A stretch of 36,788 nucleotides of DNA from Deltaproteobacteria bacterium (GTDB taxonomy: Bacteria > Desulfobacterota > Binatia > UBA9968), in contig SHYW01000046.1 in assembly GCA_009692615.1 (NCBI GenBank), positions 1-36,788 on the forward strand, given 5' to 3'. Made by a program: the position numbers and the translations under genes. Every line of letters starts with the position of its first letter. Position 1 is the first letter of the stretch. The notes under the pieces are model-generated. The model saw nothing but the letters and a program-made list of their open reading frames with translations. It was not told the DNA's origin and ran no database searches. Of the stretch, positions 23,574 to 31,966 are shown in pieces.

Positions 23574-24515
23574 TTAGAATTCAGTCACGTTCCGCAGTTT
23601 CATTTTCTTGCGCTTGGCCTGATCGAGGACGAATTTTCCCACGGCGAGATCTTCGTCGGCAATGCCGTTGGATTGGAAAAATATTCTTTTCGGCCGCGGT
23701 CGCGGCGCGCCGCCGGCGACGTATTTTTCCAGGGGGATAATATCTTCCCAGCGCGCGCTGCCGCTTTGGCAGGCTTCGACCAAGTCGCCGCTGTCGGCTT
23801 TCGCCGCGGCGATGTCGTCGGTGACGATCAAGTCCATGCGCCGGATTAAATCATTCGAGACCTCGTGTTTCACCGTGGCGTTGGCGCCGATGGAGGCGAC
23901 CAGGACATCGTCTTTGAGATTGTTGCCGGTGGCCACCGGCGTCGTCGAATCGGTGGAGACGACCAAAATATCGGACAGTCCTTCGCACTCGTCGATGCTG
24001 TCGACTTCTTTCCAGTCGGCTTTGACGACTTTGCTCATTTGCTTGATGAAATCTTTGCGCCGTTTCGGCGTGCGGCCCCAGACGACTACTTGTTCGATGG
24101 CGCAGCTTTCGGCCACCGCTTCGACTTGAAAGGTCGCTTGCCAGCCGGGGCCGATGACTCCCAGCACTTTGCTGTTGGCCGGCGCGAGATATTTGGCCGC
24201 GACGCCGGTGGCGGCGCCGGTGCGCAGGCTGCTCAAGTAGGCCATGTTGACGATCCCTTGTATGCCGCCCTTGCCGCCGTGGAAAAGCGTGACGATGTTG
24301 GCGCCGGCGGCGTAGGAGCGCAGGCAGATCAAGTCAGAATCTTGGTGCCAGGCGGCCATCATGTTCAATTGCTTGGAGCTACCCTTCAAGCGGCGGCGCG
24401 GCACGCTGCGCATTTTTCCCGCGGCGCGGTCGCGGAACATTTTGTCGACCTGGGCGACGGCTTGGGACATGTCGATGAGTTTTCGAGTTTGCGCTTCGCT
24501 GATGATGACGGCCAT
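23574..24515 (-). CDS. Ornithine cyclodeaminase / mu-crystallin family protein
   Basis: 313 aa, the usual length. Visible blocks: IISEAQTRKLIDMSQAVAQV (N-terminal substrate-binding helix), AAWHQDSDLICLRSYA, ALFHGGKGGIQGIVNMAYLS-like substrate strands, the dinucleotide loop KVLGVIGPGWQATFQVEAVA (GxGxQA), and VLVASIGANATVKHEVSNDL. Members include ornithine cyclodeaminase, alanine dehydrogenase (archaeal), ketimine reductases and opine-type enzymes, all NAD(P)-linked and cytosolic; the exact reaction cannot be chosen. GGAGG 9 nt before the ATG (24515) is a strong ribosome site. The LLM oxidoreductase follows on the same strand after an approximately 150-bp repeat-bearing gap, so they may share a transcript. 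Confidence 0.88.
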   Translation of the reverse strand: MAVIISEAQTRKLIDMSQAVAQVDKMFRDRAAGKMRSVPRRRLKGSSKQLNMMAAWHQDSDLICLRSYAAGANIVTLFHGGKGGIQGIVNMAYLSSLRTGAATGVAAKYLAPANSKVLGVIGPGWQATFQVEAVAESCAIEQVVVWGRTPKRRKDFIKQMSKVVKADWKEVDSIDECEGLSDILVVSTDSTTPVATGNNLKDDVLVASIGANATVKHEVSNDLIRRMDLIVTDDIAAAKADSGDLVEACQSGSARWEDIIPLEKYVAGGAPRPRPKRIFFQSNGIADEDLAVGKFVLDQAKRKKMKLRNVTEF

Positions 24516-24639
24516 GAATAAAAATCCTCCATGGGTTCTATAGCCTAAGGGTAAAGTTGGGGCAAGGCGTTGGGAATTTCGCCGGCGATCGTCTATACAA
24601 CAGACGTTAACCCGCTACGTGCATGAAAAGGAGTCGGCG

Positions 24640-25437
24640 ATGGCCCAGCCGACCAATCAAGCGAAACTTTGTCCCCATTGCGCCAACAGCGTCGCGCTTG
24701 ACGCCGTGAAGTGTCCTTACTGCAAGGCGGAGTTGAGCGCGTCGTCGTCGCGCGATTTTGTGATTGGGACAGCGGCGGATAAAGAACCGGTTGAAACCCA
24801 CGTGACCGTTACCGGCGAAACGCGGCCGATAAAATTCATCGCCTTTGGCGCGGCATTTTTGCTGCTGGCGTTAGTTGGCGGCGGCGTTTGGCTCAGCCAG
24901 CGCCGCGCCGGCGATTCGGCTCTCGGGCTTGGGGAAAAATCCAACGAGCTGCAGGAAAAAAATCAGACGATTAAAACTCTCGAAGCGGAGTTGGCGAAGC
25001 TGCGCGAGGGCAATCAAGGCAGCGCGAGCCAGACCGACGAACTCAAGAACAAACTCGCCGAGAGCCAAAAAGATCTGGCGGCGCTGGAAAAAAAGTTGGC
25101 CGATGCCAATCGTGAGATCGAGCGTTTAGCTTCAGCGCGGCAGACCGCGGCGCCAGCGCGCGCCAATCCGCAGCCGGCGAATTCATCATCATCACCACCG
25201 CCTCCACCAACGCCAGCGCGGCGAGTGGCGGAGCCGGGAATTTACGAAGTGGTGCGCACGACTTCGGTGTATGAGGAACCGTCCAGTACGGCGCGCGTGC
25301 TGACGCGGGTCGAGCGCACGACCCAGGTGACCGTGGTCCGCGCGGTCGGCGACTATCTCGAAGTGCGCTCGAAACACGATAACCCGCCTGGCTTTATTCG
25401 CGCCGATGATGCTATGTTCGTCGGCAGAGCCAACTGA
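24640..25437 (+). CDS. Zinc-ribbon, membrane, coiled-coil, SH3-domain protein
   Basis: 265 aa from the ATG at 24640; AAGGAG (24628-24633) is 6 nt upstream, so the upstream in-frame ATG at 24619 is rejected. Domains in order: a two-CxxC zinc ribbon (CPHC at 11-14, CPYC at 25-28), a disordered linker, one membrane helix (about 64-85, FIAFGAAFLLLALVGGGVW), a coiled coil (about 100-166, rich in heptad L and K/E), a Pro/Ala/Ser linker (about 171-194), and a bacterial SH3 domain (about 200-262, YEVVRTTSVYEEPSSTARVL). The topology suggests a cytoplasmic zinc ribbon and a periplasmic SH3 that could bind peptidoglycan or protein. Role unknown; possibly an envelope sensor or scaffold (inference). Confidence 0.8.
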   Translation: MAQPTNQAKLCPHCANSVALDAVKCPYCKAELSASSSRDFVIGTAADKEPVETHVTVTGETRPIKFIAFGAAFLLLALVGGGVWLSQRRAGDSALGLGEKSNELQEKNQTIKTLEAELAKLREGNQGSASQTDELKNKLAESQKDLAALEKKLADANREIERLASARQTAAPARANPQPANSSSSPPPPPTPARRVAEPGIYEVVRTTSVYEEPSSTARVLTRVERTTQVTVVRAVGDYLEVRSKHDNPPGFIRADDAMFVGRAN

Positions 25438-25525
25438 GCGAATGGGGCCGGCGTGACAAGTTATTTCGTGCAATCATGGCGCATTCGATTTCATCCCGAC
25501 AGCCAGCTCCGAAGGAACCGCCCCA

Positions 25526-26806
25526 TTGGAAGAACCGGCAGCCATCGATTCGACAACCGCGAACATTCGAGCGCAGGGATTTTTAGCCCAAACTTTTTCC
25601 TCACTACGCCATAAAAATTATCGTTATCTGTGGTTCGGCACCGTCTGTATGAGCGCCGGCCAATGGATTCAGCAGGTGACGCTGGGCTGGTTGGTGTACG
25701 ACATCACCGGATCGTCGGTGCTGCTCGGCATGCTCAACGGCCTGCGCGCTTTGCCGTTTCTGCTCGTCAGTCCGGTGGCGGGCGTGGTGGCGGACCGCAC
25801 CGATCGCAAAAAAGTGCTGCTCTTCGCTCAGTATGTTTTGATGTTCACCACCGTACTCATGGGCACGGTGGTGGCGGCCGGCTTCGTGCGCATCTGGCAG
25901 GTGTTCACCTTTACTTTCATCACCGCTATCGCTTGGTCCTTCGTCGATCCGGTGCGCCAGAGCATGGTGCCATCGCTGGTGCCCAAGGAAGAATTGATGA
26001 ACGCCGTAGCGCTCAACTCGGCGGCGTTCAACATGACTAAGGTCGTCGGACCATCGCTGGGCGGCTTGCTGATCGCGCTGTTCGGCGCCAGCGGCAATTT
26101 TTTCGTTCAAGGCGCGGCCTACGCCGGCGTGTGTCTTTCGATCTATTGGATGGTGGTGCCGGCCAATTCGGCCCAGGCGCGGCGCACCTCGGCGCTGGAA
26201 AATTTAAAAGAGGGAGTGAGTTATGTCTGGTCCAACGACGCGGTGTTCGCGCTCATGATCAGTGCCTTGATTCCGCGCGTCATCGCCATGCCTTACCAAA
26301 CTTTGATGCCGGTGTTTCAAAAAGACGTGCTCAAGGTCGGGCCCGAAGGCTTGGGTATGTTGTACGCCGCCCCTGGGCTTGGCGCGTGTCTCGCCGGCTT
26401 TGCTCTGGCGACTTTGTCGAGCCGCATTCGTCGCCAAGGCATCGTTTTGCTATCCAGTTTGATCGCCCTCGGGATCGGCATGAATATTTTCGCCTGGACG
26501 ACTTCGTTTGTCCTCGCGCTGATCGTGCTGGTGGCGATCGGCGCCTGCCAGATTTTTTATATGGCGACGACCAACACCATGCTGCAAGTGCTTGTGCCCG
26601 ATCATTTGCGCGGTCGGGTGATGAGCATTTACATGCTCGACCGTGGGCTGATGCCGATCGGCGCCATGAGCGCCGGCGTCAGCGCGCACTGGATCGGGGC
26701 GCCGGCGACGGTGGGTTATATGGGCTTGGTGGTAATCGTGCTGGCGCTATTTCTCGCCTGGCGGTCGCCAGTGATCCGCGATCTGGCCGTCACCATGGAC
26801 CATTGA
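25526..26806 (+). CDS. MFS transporter, EntS-like exporter family
   Basis: 426 aa, about 12 membrane helices. The start is TTG 25526, with GAAGGA (25511-25516) about 9 nt upstream; no ATG gives a complete first helix. Family marks: SLRHKNYRYLWFGTVCMSAG, IQQVTLGWLVYDITGSSVLL, the loop-2 motif SPVAGVVADRTDRKKVLL, FVDPVRQSMVPSLVPKEEL and LVPDHLRGRVMSIYMLD. These are typical of the MFS_3/EntS branch, which exports siderophores, macrolides or other small molecules across the inner membrane using the proton gradient. The substrate is unknown. It sits between the zinc-ribbon/SH3 gene and an exported methyltransferase-fold gene on the same strand. Confidence 0.88.
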   Translation: MEEPAAIDSTTANIRAQGFLAQTFSSLRHKNYRYLWFGTVCMSAGQWIQQVTLGWLVYDITGSSVLLGMLNGLRALPFLLVSPVAGVVADRTDRKKVLLFAQYVLMFTTVLMGTVVAAGFVRIWQVFTFTFITAIAWSFVDPVRQSMVPSLVPKEELMNAVALNSAAFNMTKVVGPSLGGLLIALFGASGNFFVQGAAYAGVCLSIYWMVVPANSAQARRTSALENLKEGVSYVWSNDAVFALMISALIPRVIAMPYQTLMPVFQKDVLKVGPEGLGMLYAAPGLGACLAGFALATLSSRIRRQGIVLLSSLIALGIGMNIFAWTTSFVLALIVLVAIGACQIFYMATTNTMLQVLVPDHLRGRVMSIYMLDRGLMPIGAMSAGVSAHWIGAPATVGYMGLVVIVLALFLAWRSPVIRDLAVTMDH

Positions 26807-26854
26807 CTTGCCCCGGCTGAACTTCCTATGATCGTAACGCGATCGGGAGGCGTT

Positions 26855-27775
26855 ATGAAATTTTTAGCGCTGCTGGTTTTTCTTCTTCATTCTACCGTCG
26901 GCATTCACGCCGCGGCCGGCCAAGGGTTTCGCGGCTCTTATAGCGCGCCGCGCGGCGCGGTCGTGACCAGCAGCTCCGGTTCCACGGTGATTGACGCGCG
27001 CTCGGGATTTGCCCACGGCACGGTGATCGTCAGTCCGCCGGTGCGAGGTTTTGCTGTGGCGCCCAACGTGCAGTTTTATGCGCCGCCGCTTGTCGTCGCG
27101 CCGCAGTTCGTGCCGCAACACTATTATCCCTACCGTTACGCGCCGGTGGCACGCTATCCGAGCGTGGTGATCATCGACACTCCTTACGTTTCGGAGCGGA
27201 CGATCGTGACCCAAATCGCCCCCGGCGTGCTGCGGTCCGAGCGGCGTCCGACTGAAGTTCCTCCCGGCGATCCGCGCACGCGGACAGCCGGACAGTTGGC
27301 GCCCTTTGATCCGACGCCTCAGGAAGTGGTCGAACGCATGCTCAAGCTGGCCGCTCTCAATAGCGGCGACGTGCTCTACGATCTCGGCGCCGGCGACGGC
27401 CGCGTGGTAATCGCCGCGGCGAAAAAGTATGGCGCCAAGGCGGTCGGTTTCGAGATCGATCCTGGTCTAGTCAAGTTGGCGCGGGAAAATGTTCGTAAAC
27501 AAGGCGTGGAGCATCTCGTCGAAATCCGCCAACAGGATTTTCTGAGTGCTGAATTATCGCCCGCTTCGGTGGTGACGTTGTATCTATCTTACGACGGCAA
27601 CTTGGCATTGCGGCAGAAGCTCTTGAATGAACTCAAGCCCGGCGCGCGGCTGGTATCGTATACTTTCGACATGGGTCAGTGGCAGCCCAAGATCACGGAA
27701 CGTTATCGCGACGGCGGCGGCGACATGCATGTGATTTATTTTTGGCAGATCGGCGAACCGCTGGCGTTCCGTTAA
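26855..27775 (+). CDS. Exported class I methyltransferase-fold protein
   Basis: 306 aa from the ATG at 26855; GGGAGG (26845-26850) lies just upstream, and the product then begins with a signal peptide (KFLALLVFLLHSTVGIHAAA). Residues about 25-140 are a Pro/Tyr/Val-rich, probably extended region (YYPYRYAPVARYPSVVI). The C-terminal half is a Rossmann methyltransferase domain: VLYDLGAGDGRVVIAAAKKY (SAM loop, intact D-x-G-x-G-x-G), AVGFEIDPGLVKLAREN (acidic ribose-binding residue), then QQDFLSAELSPASVVTLYLS and LLNELKPGARLVSYTFDMG. It is not a paralogue of the COG4798-like proteins on either side, yet it is likewise exported. Enzyme or SAM-free binding protein cannot be decided. Confidence 0.83.
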   Translation: MKFLALLVFLLHSTVGIHAAAGQGFRGSYSAPRGAVVTSSSGSTVIDARSGFAHGTVIVSPPVRGFAVAPNVQFYAPPLVVAPQFVPQHYYPYRYAPVARYPSVVIIDTPYVSERTIVTQIAPGVLRSERRPTEVPPGDPRTRTAGQLAPFDPTPQEVVERMLKLAALNSGDVLYDLGAGDGRVVIAAAKKYGAKAVGFEIDPGLVKLARENVRKQGVEHLVEIRQQDFLSAELSPASVVTLYLSYDGNLALRQKLLNELKPGARLVSYTFDMGQWQPKITERYRDGGGDMHVIYFWQIGEPLAFR

Positions 27776-27811
27776 GCGCGACAGTGCTACAATCAAAAAA
27801 GGAAGAACATA

Positions 27812-27894
27812 TTCACCACGAAGGACACGAAGAGCACGAAGGTCGGAGTAATAATTATCCGAAACCTTCGTGTCCTTCGTGCTCTTCGTGGTGA
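27812..27894. repeat. Intergenic palindrome of 9-bp units (copy E)
   Basis: The cleanest copy. The left arm is CACGAAGGA, CACGAAGAG, CACGAAGGT; the right arm on the other strand is CACGAAGAG, CACGAAGGA, CACGAAGGT. They are joined by TCGGA...TCCGA and an AT-rich loop. It lies between two plus-strand genes. Confidence 0.75.
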
Positions 27895-27941
27895 GATAGG
27901 TCTTCTCATTCAACGGGAAAATTTGGAGCTTTACTAAAACA

Positions 27942-28655
27942 ATGAACGGCGGCGAGCACATTGCACGTCTACTCTTAGGCTTCGTCATTTGGTTGCCGAT
28001 TGGCAATGCTCACGCGCAAGACTTGCGCGCGATTCTGGCCGATCGCGATCGGCCGGACAACGAACGGGCGATGGATGGGGATCGTAAGCCGGAACAGCTG
28101 ATAATATTTTTCAACGTGAAGGTTGGCGCGAAAAGCGCCGATCTGATGGCGGGAGCGGGTTATTACACGGCGCTATTGGCGTTGACCGTCGGTCCCAGCG
28201 GTGTGGTCTACTCGGCGAATCCGTCGATCAAGCGGCAAACCCGCGAGCGTTTCAGCGCGCCTCGTTTCGCCAACGTTAAATTACTGGAAGGGGCGATGGA
28301 GCAAGTGGCATTGCCGGCCGACGGCTCGCTGGATTTTATCTTGATCCATCTCGACTATCATATGATCGGCGCGCCGGCGCGGCTGGAGATGAACCGGCGA
28401 ATTTTCGCTGCGCTCAAAAGCGGCGGGATTTACGGCGTGGTCGATCACGCCGCCAAAGAAGGCGCCGGCGAGGACGACCGCAAGAAATTGCATCGCATCG
28501 ACAAACAGATCGTGGTCAAAGAAACCGCCGGCGCCGGTTTTAGATTCGCCAGCGAAGCACTCATGCTGCGCCACGCCGCCGACGCTCACGATCAGCCGTC
28601 ACAAAAACTCTACGGTAAAAGCGATCGCTTCGTTGTGGCGTTGCGCAAGCCGTAG
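27942..28655 (+). CDS. Exported COG4798-type methyltransferase-fold protein
   Basis: 237 aa; third member of the family in this window. The signal peptide (LLLGFVIWLPIGNAHA) is probably cut before QDLRAI. Conserved features shared with the two genes at 20794-22275: DRPDNERAMDGDRKPEQ, the SAM-loop-like ADLMAGAGYYTALL, VVYSANPSIKRQTRERF, LPADGSLDFILIHLDYHMI, YGVVDHAAKEGAGED and KLHRIDKQIVVKETAGAGF, ending DRFVVALRKP. It is a secretory rather than lipoprotein form. It stands about 5.7 kb from the tandem pair, separated by unrelated genes, so the duplication is not recent. No strong ribosome site precedes the ATG. The biochemical role is unknown; periplasmic location makes ordinary SAM chemistry questionable. 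Confidence 0.83.
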   Translation: MNGGEHIARLLLGFVIWLPIGNAHAQDLRAILADRDRPDNERAMDGDRKPEQLIIFFNVKVGAKSADLMAGAGYYTALLALTVGPSGVVYSANPSIKRQTRERFSAPRFANVKLLEGAMEQVALPADGSLDFILIHLDYHMIGAPARLEMNRRIFAALKSGGIYGVVDHAAKEGAGEDDRKKLHRIDKQIVVKETAGAGFRFASEALMLRHAADAHDQPSQKLYGKSDRFVVALRKP

Positions 28656-28680
28656 CAGGTTGCTGAAAAACTCTATCGGA

Positions 28681-28806
28681 GTCCTTCGACAAGCTCAGGA
28701 CGAACGGAGATGGACTTGAAGTAATTCCGTTCATGCTGATCCCTCGACAGGCTCGGGACTAAAGGCTGTCGAGGGGGCCGCCCTGAGGCCGCTCGAAGGG
28801 TCGAAG
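28681..28806. repeat. REP-type element between convergent genes
   Basis: Contains CCTTCGACAAGCTCAGGACG (28683 on), followed by a roughly inverted unit CCCTCGACAGGCTCGGGAC (28741-28759) and a third degenerate unit (28764-28806). Each unit has its own small stem (GTCCT...AGGAC; TCCC...GGGA). Sequences of this TTCGACAAGCTCAGG type are widespread dispersed repeats. Its place between the ends of convergent genes fits a bidirectional terminator role. Confidence 0.6.
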
Positions 28807-28821
28807 CGTGTTCCAAATTAT

Positions 28822-29775
28822 TTATGCCGTGCTGCCATACAACTTATCGATGAAACCGGTGTCGTCGATCTTGCGCAGATAGTGCAGGTCCCAGGGCTCC
28901 ATTGGTCCGATGTGTTGCATCTTGGGATCTTTGCCGACGTCGAGATCGTAGACGTTTTGAATCGCCGCCGGCAGCGGATAGGGTTTCTTGTTGAGCAGCT
29001 TGGCCCACTCCCGTTGCAGGTGCACGTAGTATTCATCTTCCGGCAGACCGAAACGGGTGGCTAAGTTTTTCTTCAAGATGGCTACGACTTCCATCGGTTT
29101 AGTCTTAAAGTAGTGCAGCGCTTCGATGAAGCCTTTGATGAAGGCGTCGACGGTCTCCGGGTTTTCCTTGATGTAGTCGGTGGTGGCGAGCAGCGTGGTG
29201 TTGTGAATCACCGGCCGGTCCGGCAAGTCGACGACGTGCAAGCCCTTCTTGATGCCATAAAGATCGAAGGGCATATCGACCAGCGCGGCGACCGCTTTGC
29301 CGGCGGTGATCTCGTCGACGAAGTCCAAAAACTTTCCCGAAGTGTCGTCGATGACGTCCATATTGATTTCGCTAGGCTTGAGGCCGCAGATTTCCAGCAC
29401 CGCGCGCAGATTGCCCGACACGCAGGGCGCCTTGGAATGGCAGACGATTTTTTTGCCTTTTAAATCTTCGACAGTTTTGATTTCCGGTATCGCCACCAAC
29501 CGATCGTCCCAATTGTTTTGCGCCTGGGCCAAATAGGTCAGCCGTTTTTCACCCTTGGCGCGTTCGCGATAGGTTTCGTGATGCAGGCCGCTCAGAAAAT
29601 CGATCTCGCCGGCAAGCGCGAGCTTGGCGCGGTGCGCCATGGTCGGTGCTTTGGCACCGCCGACGATGTGCAAATCGATTTCGAAGCCGTATTTCTCCAT
29701 GACCTTCGATTCTTTGAAGACGTAGAGAAATGGCAGATGGGATGAATCGCTGGCGAGCAGATCGAGCGTGCGCAT
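28822..29775 (-). CDS. Solute-binding-fold (NMT1/THI5-like) protein without signal peptide
   Basis: 317 aa. The type II binding-protein fold is seen in LPFLYVFKESKVMEKYGFEI, ALAGEIDFLSGLHHETY, KTVEDLKGKKIVCHSKA and LKPSEINMDVIDDTSGKF. Unlike the other solute-binding proteins here it has no signal peptide: the ATG at 29775 is fixed by AAGGAGA (29782-29788) and the domain begins at once (RTLDLLASDSSHLPF). It is therefore probably cytosolic. Cytosolic proteins of this fold include 4,5-dihydroxyphthalate decarboxylase and THI5-type thiamine enzymes; the THI5 CCCFC motif is absent. It may be an enzyme or an intracellular ligand sensor. Downstream on the opposite strand lies an exported methyltransferase-fold gene, convergent. 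Confidence 0.78.
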   Translation of the reverse strand: MRTLDLLASDSSHLPFLYVFKESKVMEKYGFEIDLHIVGGAKAPTMAHRAKLALAGEIDFLSGLHHETYRERAKGEKRLTYLAQAQNNWDDRLVAIPEIKTVEDLKGKKIVCHSKAPCVSGNLRAVLEICGLKPSEINMDVIDDTSGKFLDFVDEITAGKAVAALVDMPFDLYGIKKGLHVVDLPDRPVIHNTTLLATTDYIKENPETVDAFIKGFIEALHYFKTKPMEVVAILKKNLATRFGLPEDEYYVHLQREWAKLLNKKPYPLPAAIQNVYDLDVGKDPKMQHIGPMEPWDLHYLRKIDDTGFIDKLYGSTA

Positions 29776-29873
29776 GGTTTGTCTCCTTACTTGGGTTCGG
29801 AATGAATCGTTAATGCCGTGAGTGTCTCTTTAACGCAGGTTGCGGCCGATGTTCAAACGGTTTGAATGAATAT

Positions 29874-29963
29874 CCCTCGATACAGCCCTGCGGGCTTACT
29901 CGGGGAAACGGAAGCTTACATGGCCGCGGTCCTGAGTAGGCTCGGAGAGCCGTAGCGAAGGGT
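29874..29963. repeat. Degenerate REP-type inverted repeat
   Basis: The left arm starts CCCTCGATACAGCCCTGCGG (29874). The right arm, ending near 29963, is an imperfect inverted copy (reverse complement begins ACCCTTCGCTACGGCTCTCC). It belongs to the same broad class as the element at 28681 and lies in the 230-bp gap between the binding-fold gene and the SDR gene, which is otherwise empty. Confidence 0.5.
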
Positions 29964-30005
29964 GTATTTAGTTTCGACGTTTTGAACGGATGTTAATTCC
30001 GGCAG

Positions 30006-30752
<747 letters not shown>

Positions 30753-30781
30753 AGTTTCAGCAATTCGTGGGTTTTAAGAAT

Positions 30782-30862
30782 CTCCCCTAGCCGCTCTTTT
30801 TCAAAGAGGGAACTCGATCGCAGAATCTTTCCCCCTTTGAAAAAGGGGGATCAAGGGGGATT
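30782..30862. repeat. Intergenic inverted repeat with CCCCCTTTGAAAAAGGGGG core
   Basis: An 8-bp perfect hairpin CCCCCTTT-GAA-AAAGGGGG sits at 30831-30849. The whole element pairs the left part TCCCCTAGCCGCTCTTTTTC (30783 on) with the right part ending GGATCAAGGGGGA as an imperfect inverted repeat. This is a third repeat class in the window. It lies between two minus-strand genes and may attenuate transcription between them. Confidence 0.55.
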
Positions 30863-30892
30863 TTCTTATCAGACAAAAACTTTGCATCACAG

Positions 30893-31849
30893 TCACATTC
30901 CCAGTTCGCGCTGCACTTCGCGCAAGAGTGTCATGTCATGGGCGACGCTGACCGGCACGTTGGTTTTCTTAGTCTGCTGCTGGATGAAAGCCCATTCGAT
31001 GCTCAGGTCGTCGTCGGTCAGCAAGCCGTTTTTGCTGAAGCCGGGCTTGGCCAGCTCCAGCGAGCGCGCGGCGTCTTTTTCATTTGCCCGGGTCCAGTCC
31101 ATTAATATCTTCGTCGTCTCTTTGGGATTCGTTTGCAACAGTTGCAGGCTCTTCAACGTGGCTCGGATGGTGCGCTTGAGCAATTCCGGTTCCTTTTTAA
31201 TTTTGTCCTCGTGCACGCCGAGACCGGCGATGGGATTGGCGATGATTTCCGCGGTGTTGCCGAGCAGGCGGTAGCCACGGTTTTCCATTTGCACGTTGGT
31301 CGGCAGCGGCATCAAGCTGCCCTGGGCGATATTTTTCTCCATAGCGGCGACGCGCGCCGGCGTCGCGCCCATGGCGAGCAGTTGATATTCGCCTTTCTTC
31401 AATCCCAGGTGCTGCAAATGTTTTTCCGTGAGAATCGCCTGGGTATTGCCGAAGGAGCTGACCGCGAAAACTTTGCCTTTGAGATCGTTGGCGGAAGCAA
31501 TCTCCGGGCGCACCACCAGAGAAAACAGCGGTCGTGAATTTAACGCCGCGATCACTTTGGTTCCCAAGCCTTGCATGGCGCCGTTGAGTACCGGCGAGAT
31601 GTTCAACGAAAAGTCTATATAGCCGTTGGCCAGCGCGATGGTGGCGACGTTGCCGTTCATCTGGATCAGTTGCGGTTCGAGCCCTTCGCTGCGAAAGAAA
31701 CCTCTTTCGATGGCGACCTTGACCGGAAACCAAGTCATGCTCACCGCCGAGTAGGACAGCGTGATCTTACGCGCCTCGGCGCCGGCGGTGAGATCAGGTC
31801 GCGCAAACCCGATCAGTGACAGTACCGAGAGGAGAAGGAGTGTGTTCAT
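30893..31849 (-). CDS. NitT/TauT-type ABC solute-binding protein
   Basis: 318 aa. Short signal peptide (NTLLLLSVLSLIGFARPDLT). The mature protein shows VSMTWFPVKVAIERGFFRSE (the family's opening), NGYIDFSLNISPVLNGAMQG, NDLKGKVFAVSSFGNTQAIL (hinge strand) and LQTNPKETTKILMDWTRANE. This is the NMT1/THI5/SsuA-like class, closely parallel in layout to the protein at 3434-4399 though clearly divergent. It would deliver a small organic solute to an ABC importer in the periplasm; no permease gene is near. The ATG at 31849 has no clear ribosome site. Its neighbours are a rhodanese upstream and an SDR downstream on the same strand, which might hint at a sulfur-containing substrate (weak inference). 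Confidence 0.84.
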   Translation of the reverse strand: MNTLLLLSVLSLIGFARPDLTAGAEARKITLSYSAVSMTWFPVKVAIERGFFRSEGLEPQLIQMNGNVATIALANGYIDFSLNISPVLNGAMQGLGTKVIAALNSRPLFSLVVRPEIASANDLKGKVFAVSSFGNTQAILTEKHLQHLGLKKGEYQLLAMGATPARVAAMEKNIAQGSLMPLPTNVQMENRGYRLLGNTAEIIANPIAGLGVHEDKIKKEPELLKRTIRATLKSLQLLQTNPKETTKILMDWTRANEKDAARSLELAKPGFSKNGLLTDDDLSIEWAFIQQQTKKTNVPVSVAHDMTLLREVQRELGM

Positions 31850-31880
31850 TTGATGGTTACCGATTCATTTGGGCAATGTT

Positions 31881-31958
31881 TTCACCACGAAGGCACGAAG
31901 GTCACGAAGGGTTGAAAATGTGTTTCCTAACTTCGTGCTCTTCGTGTCTTCGTGGTGA
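31881..31958. repeat. Intergenic palindrome of 9-bp units (copy F)
   Basis: The left arm is CACGAAGG, CACGAAGGT, CACGAAGGG; the right arm on the other strand is CACGAAGA, CACGAAGAG, CACGAAGTT. The outermost unit is 8 bp in both arms, so the arms changed together. It lies between two minus-strand genes. Confidence 0.7.
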
Positions 31959-31966
31959 GGCGTCTG

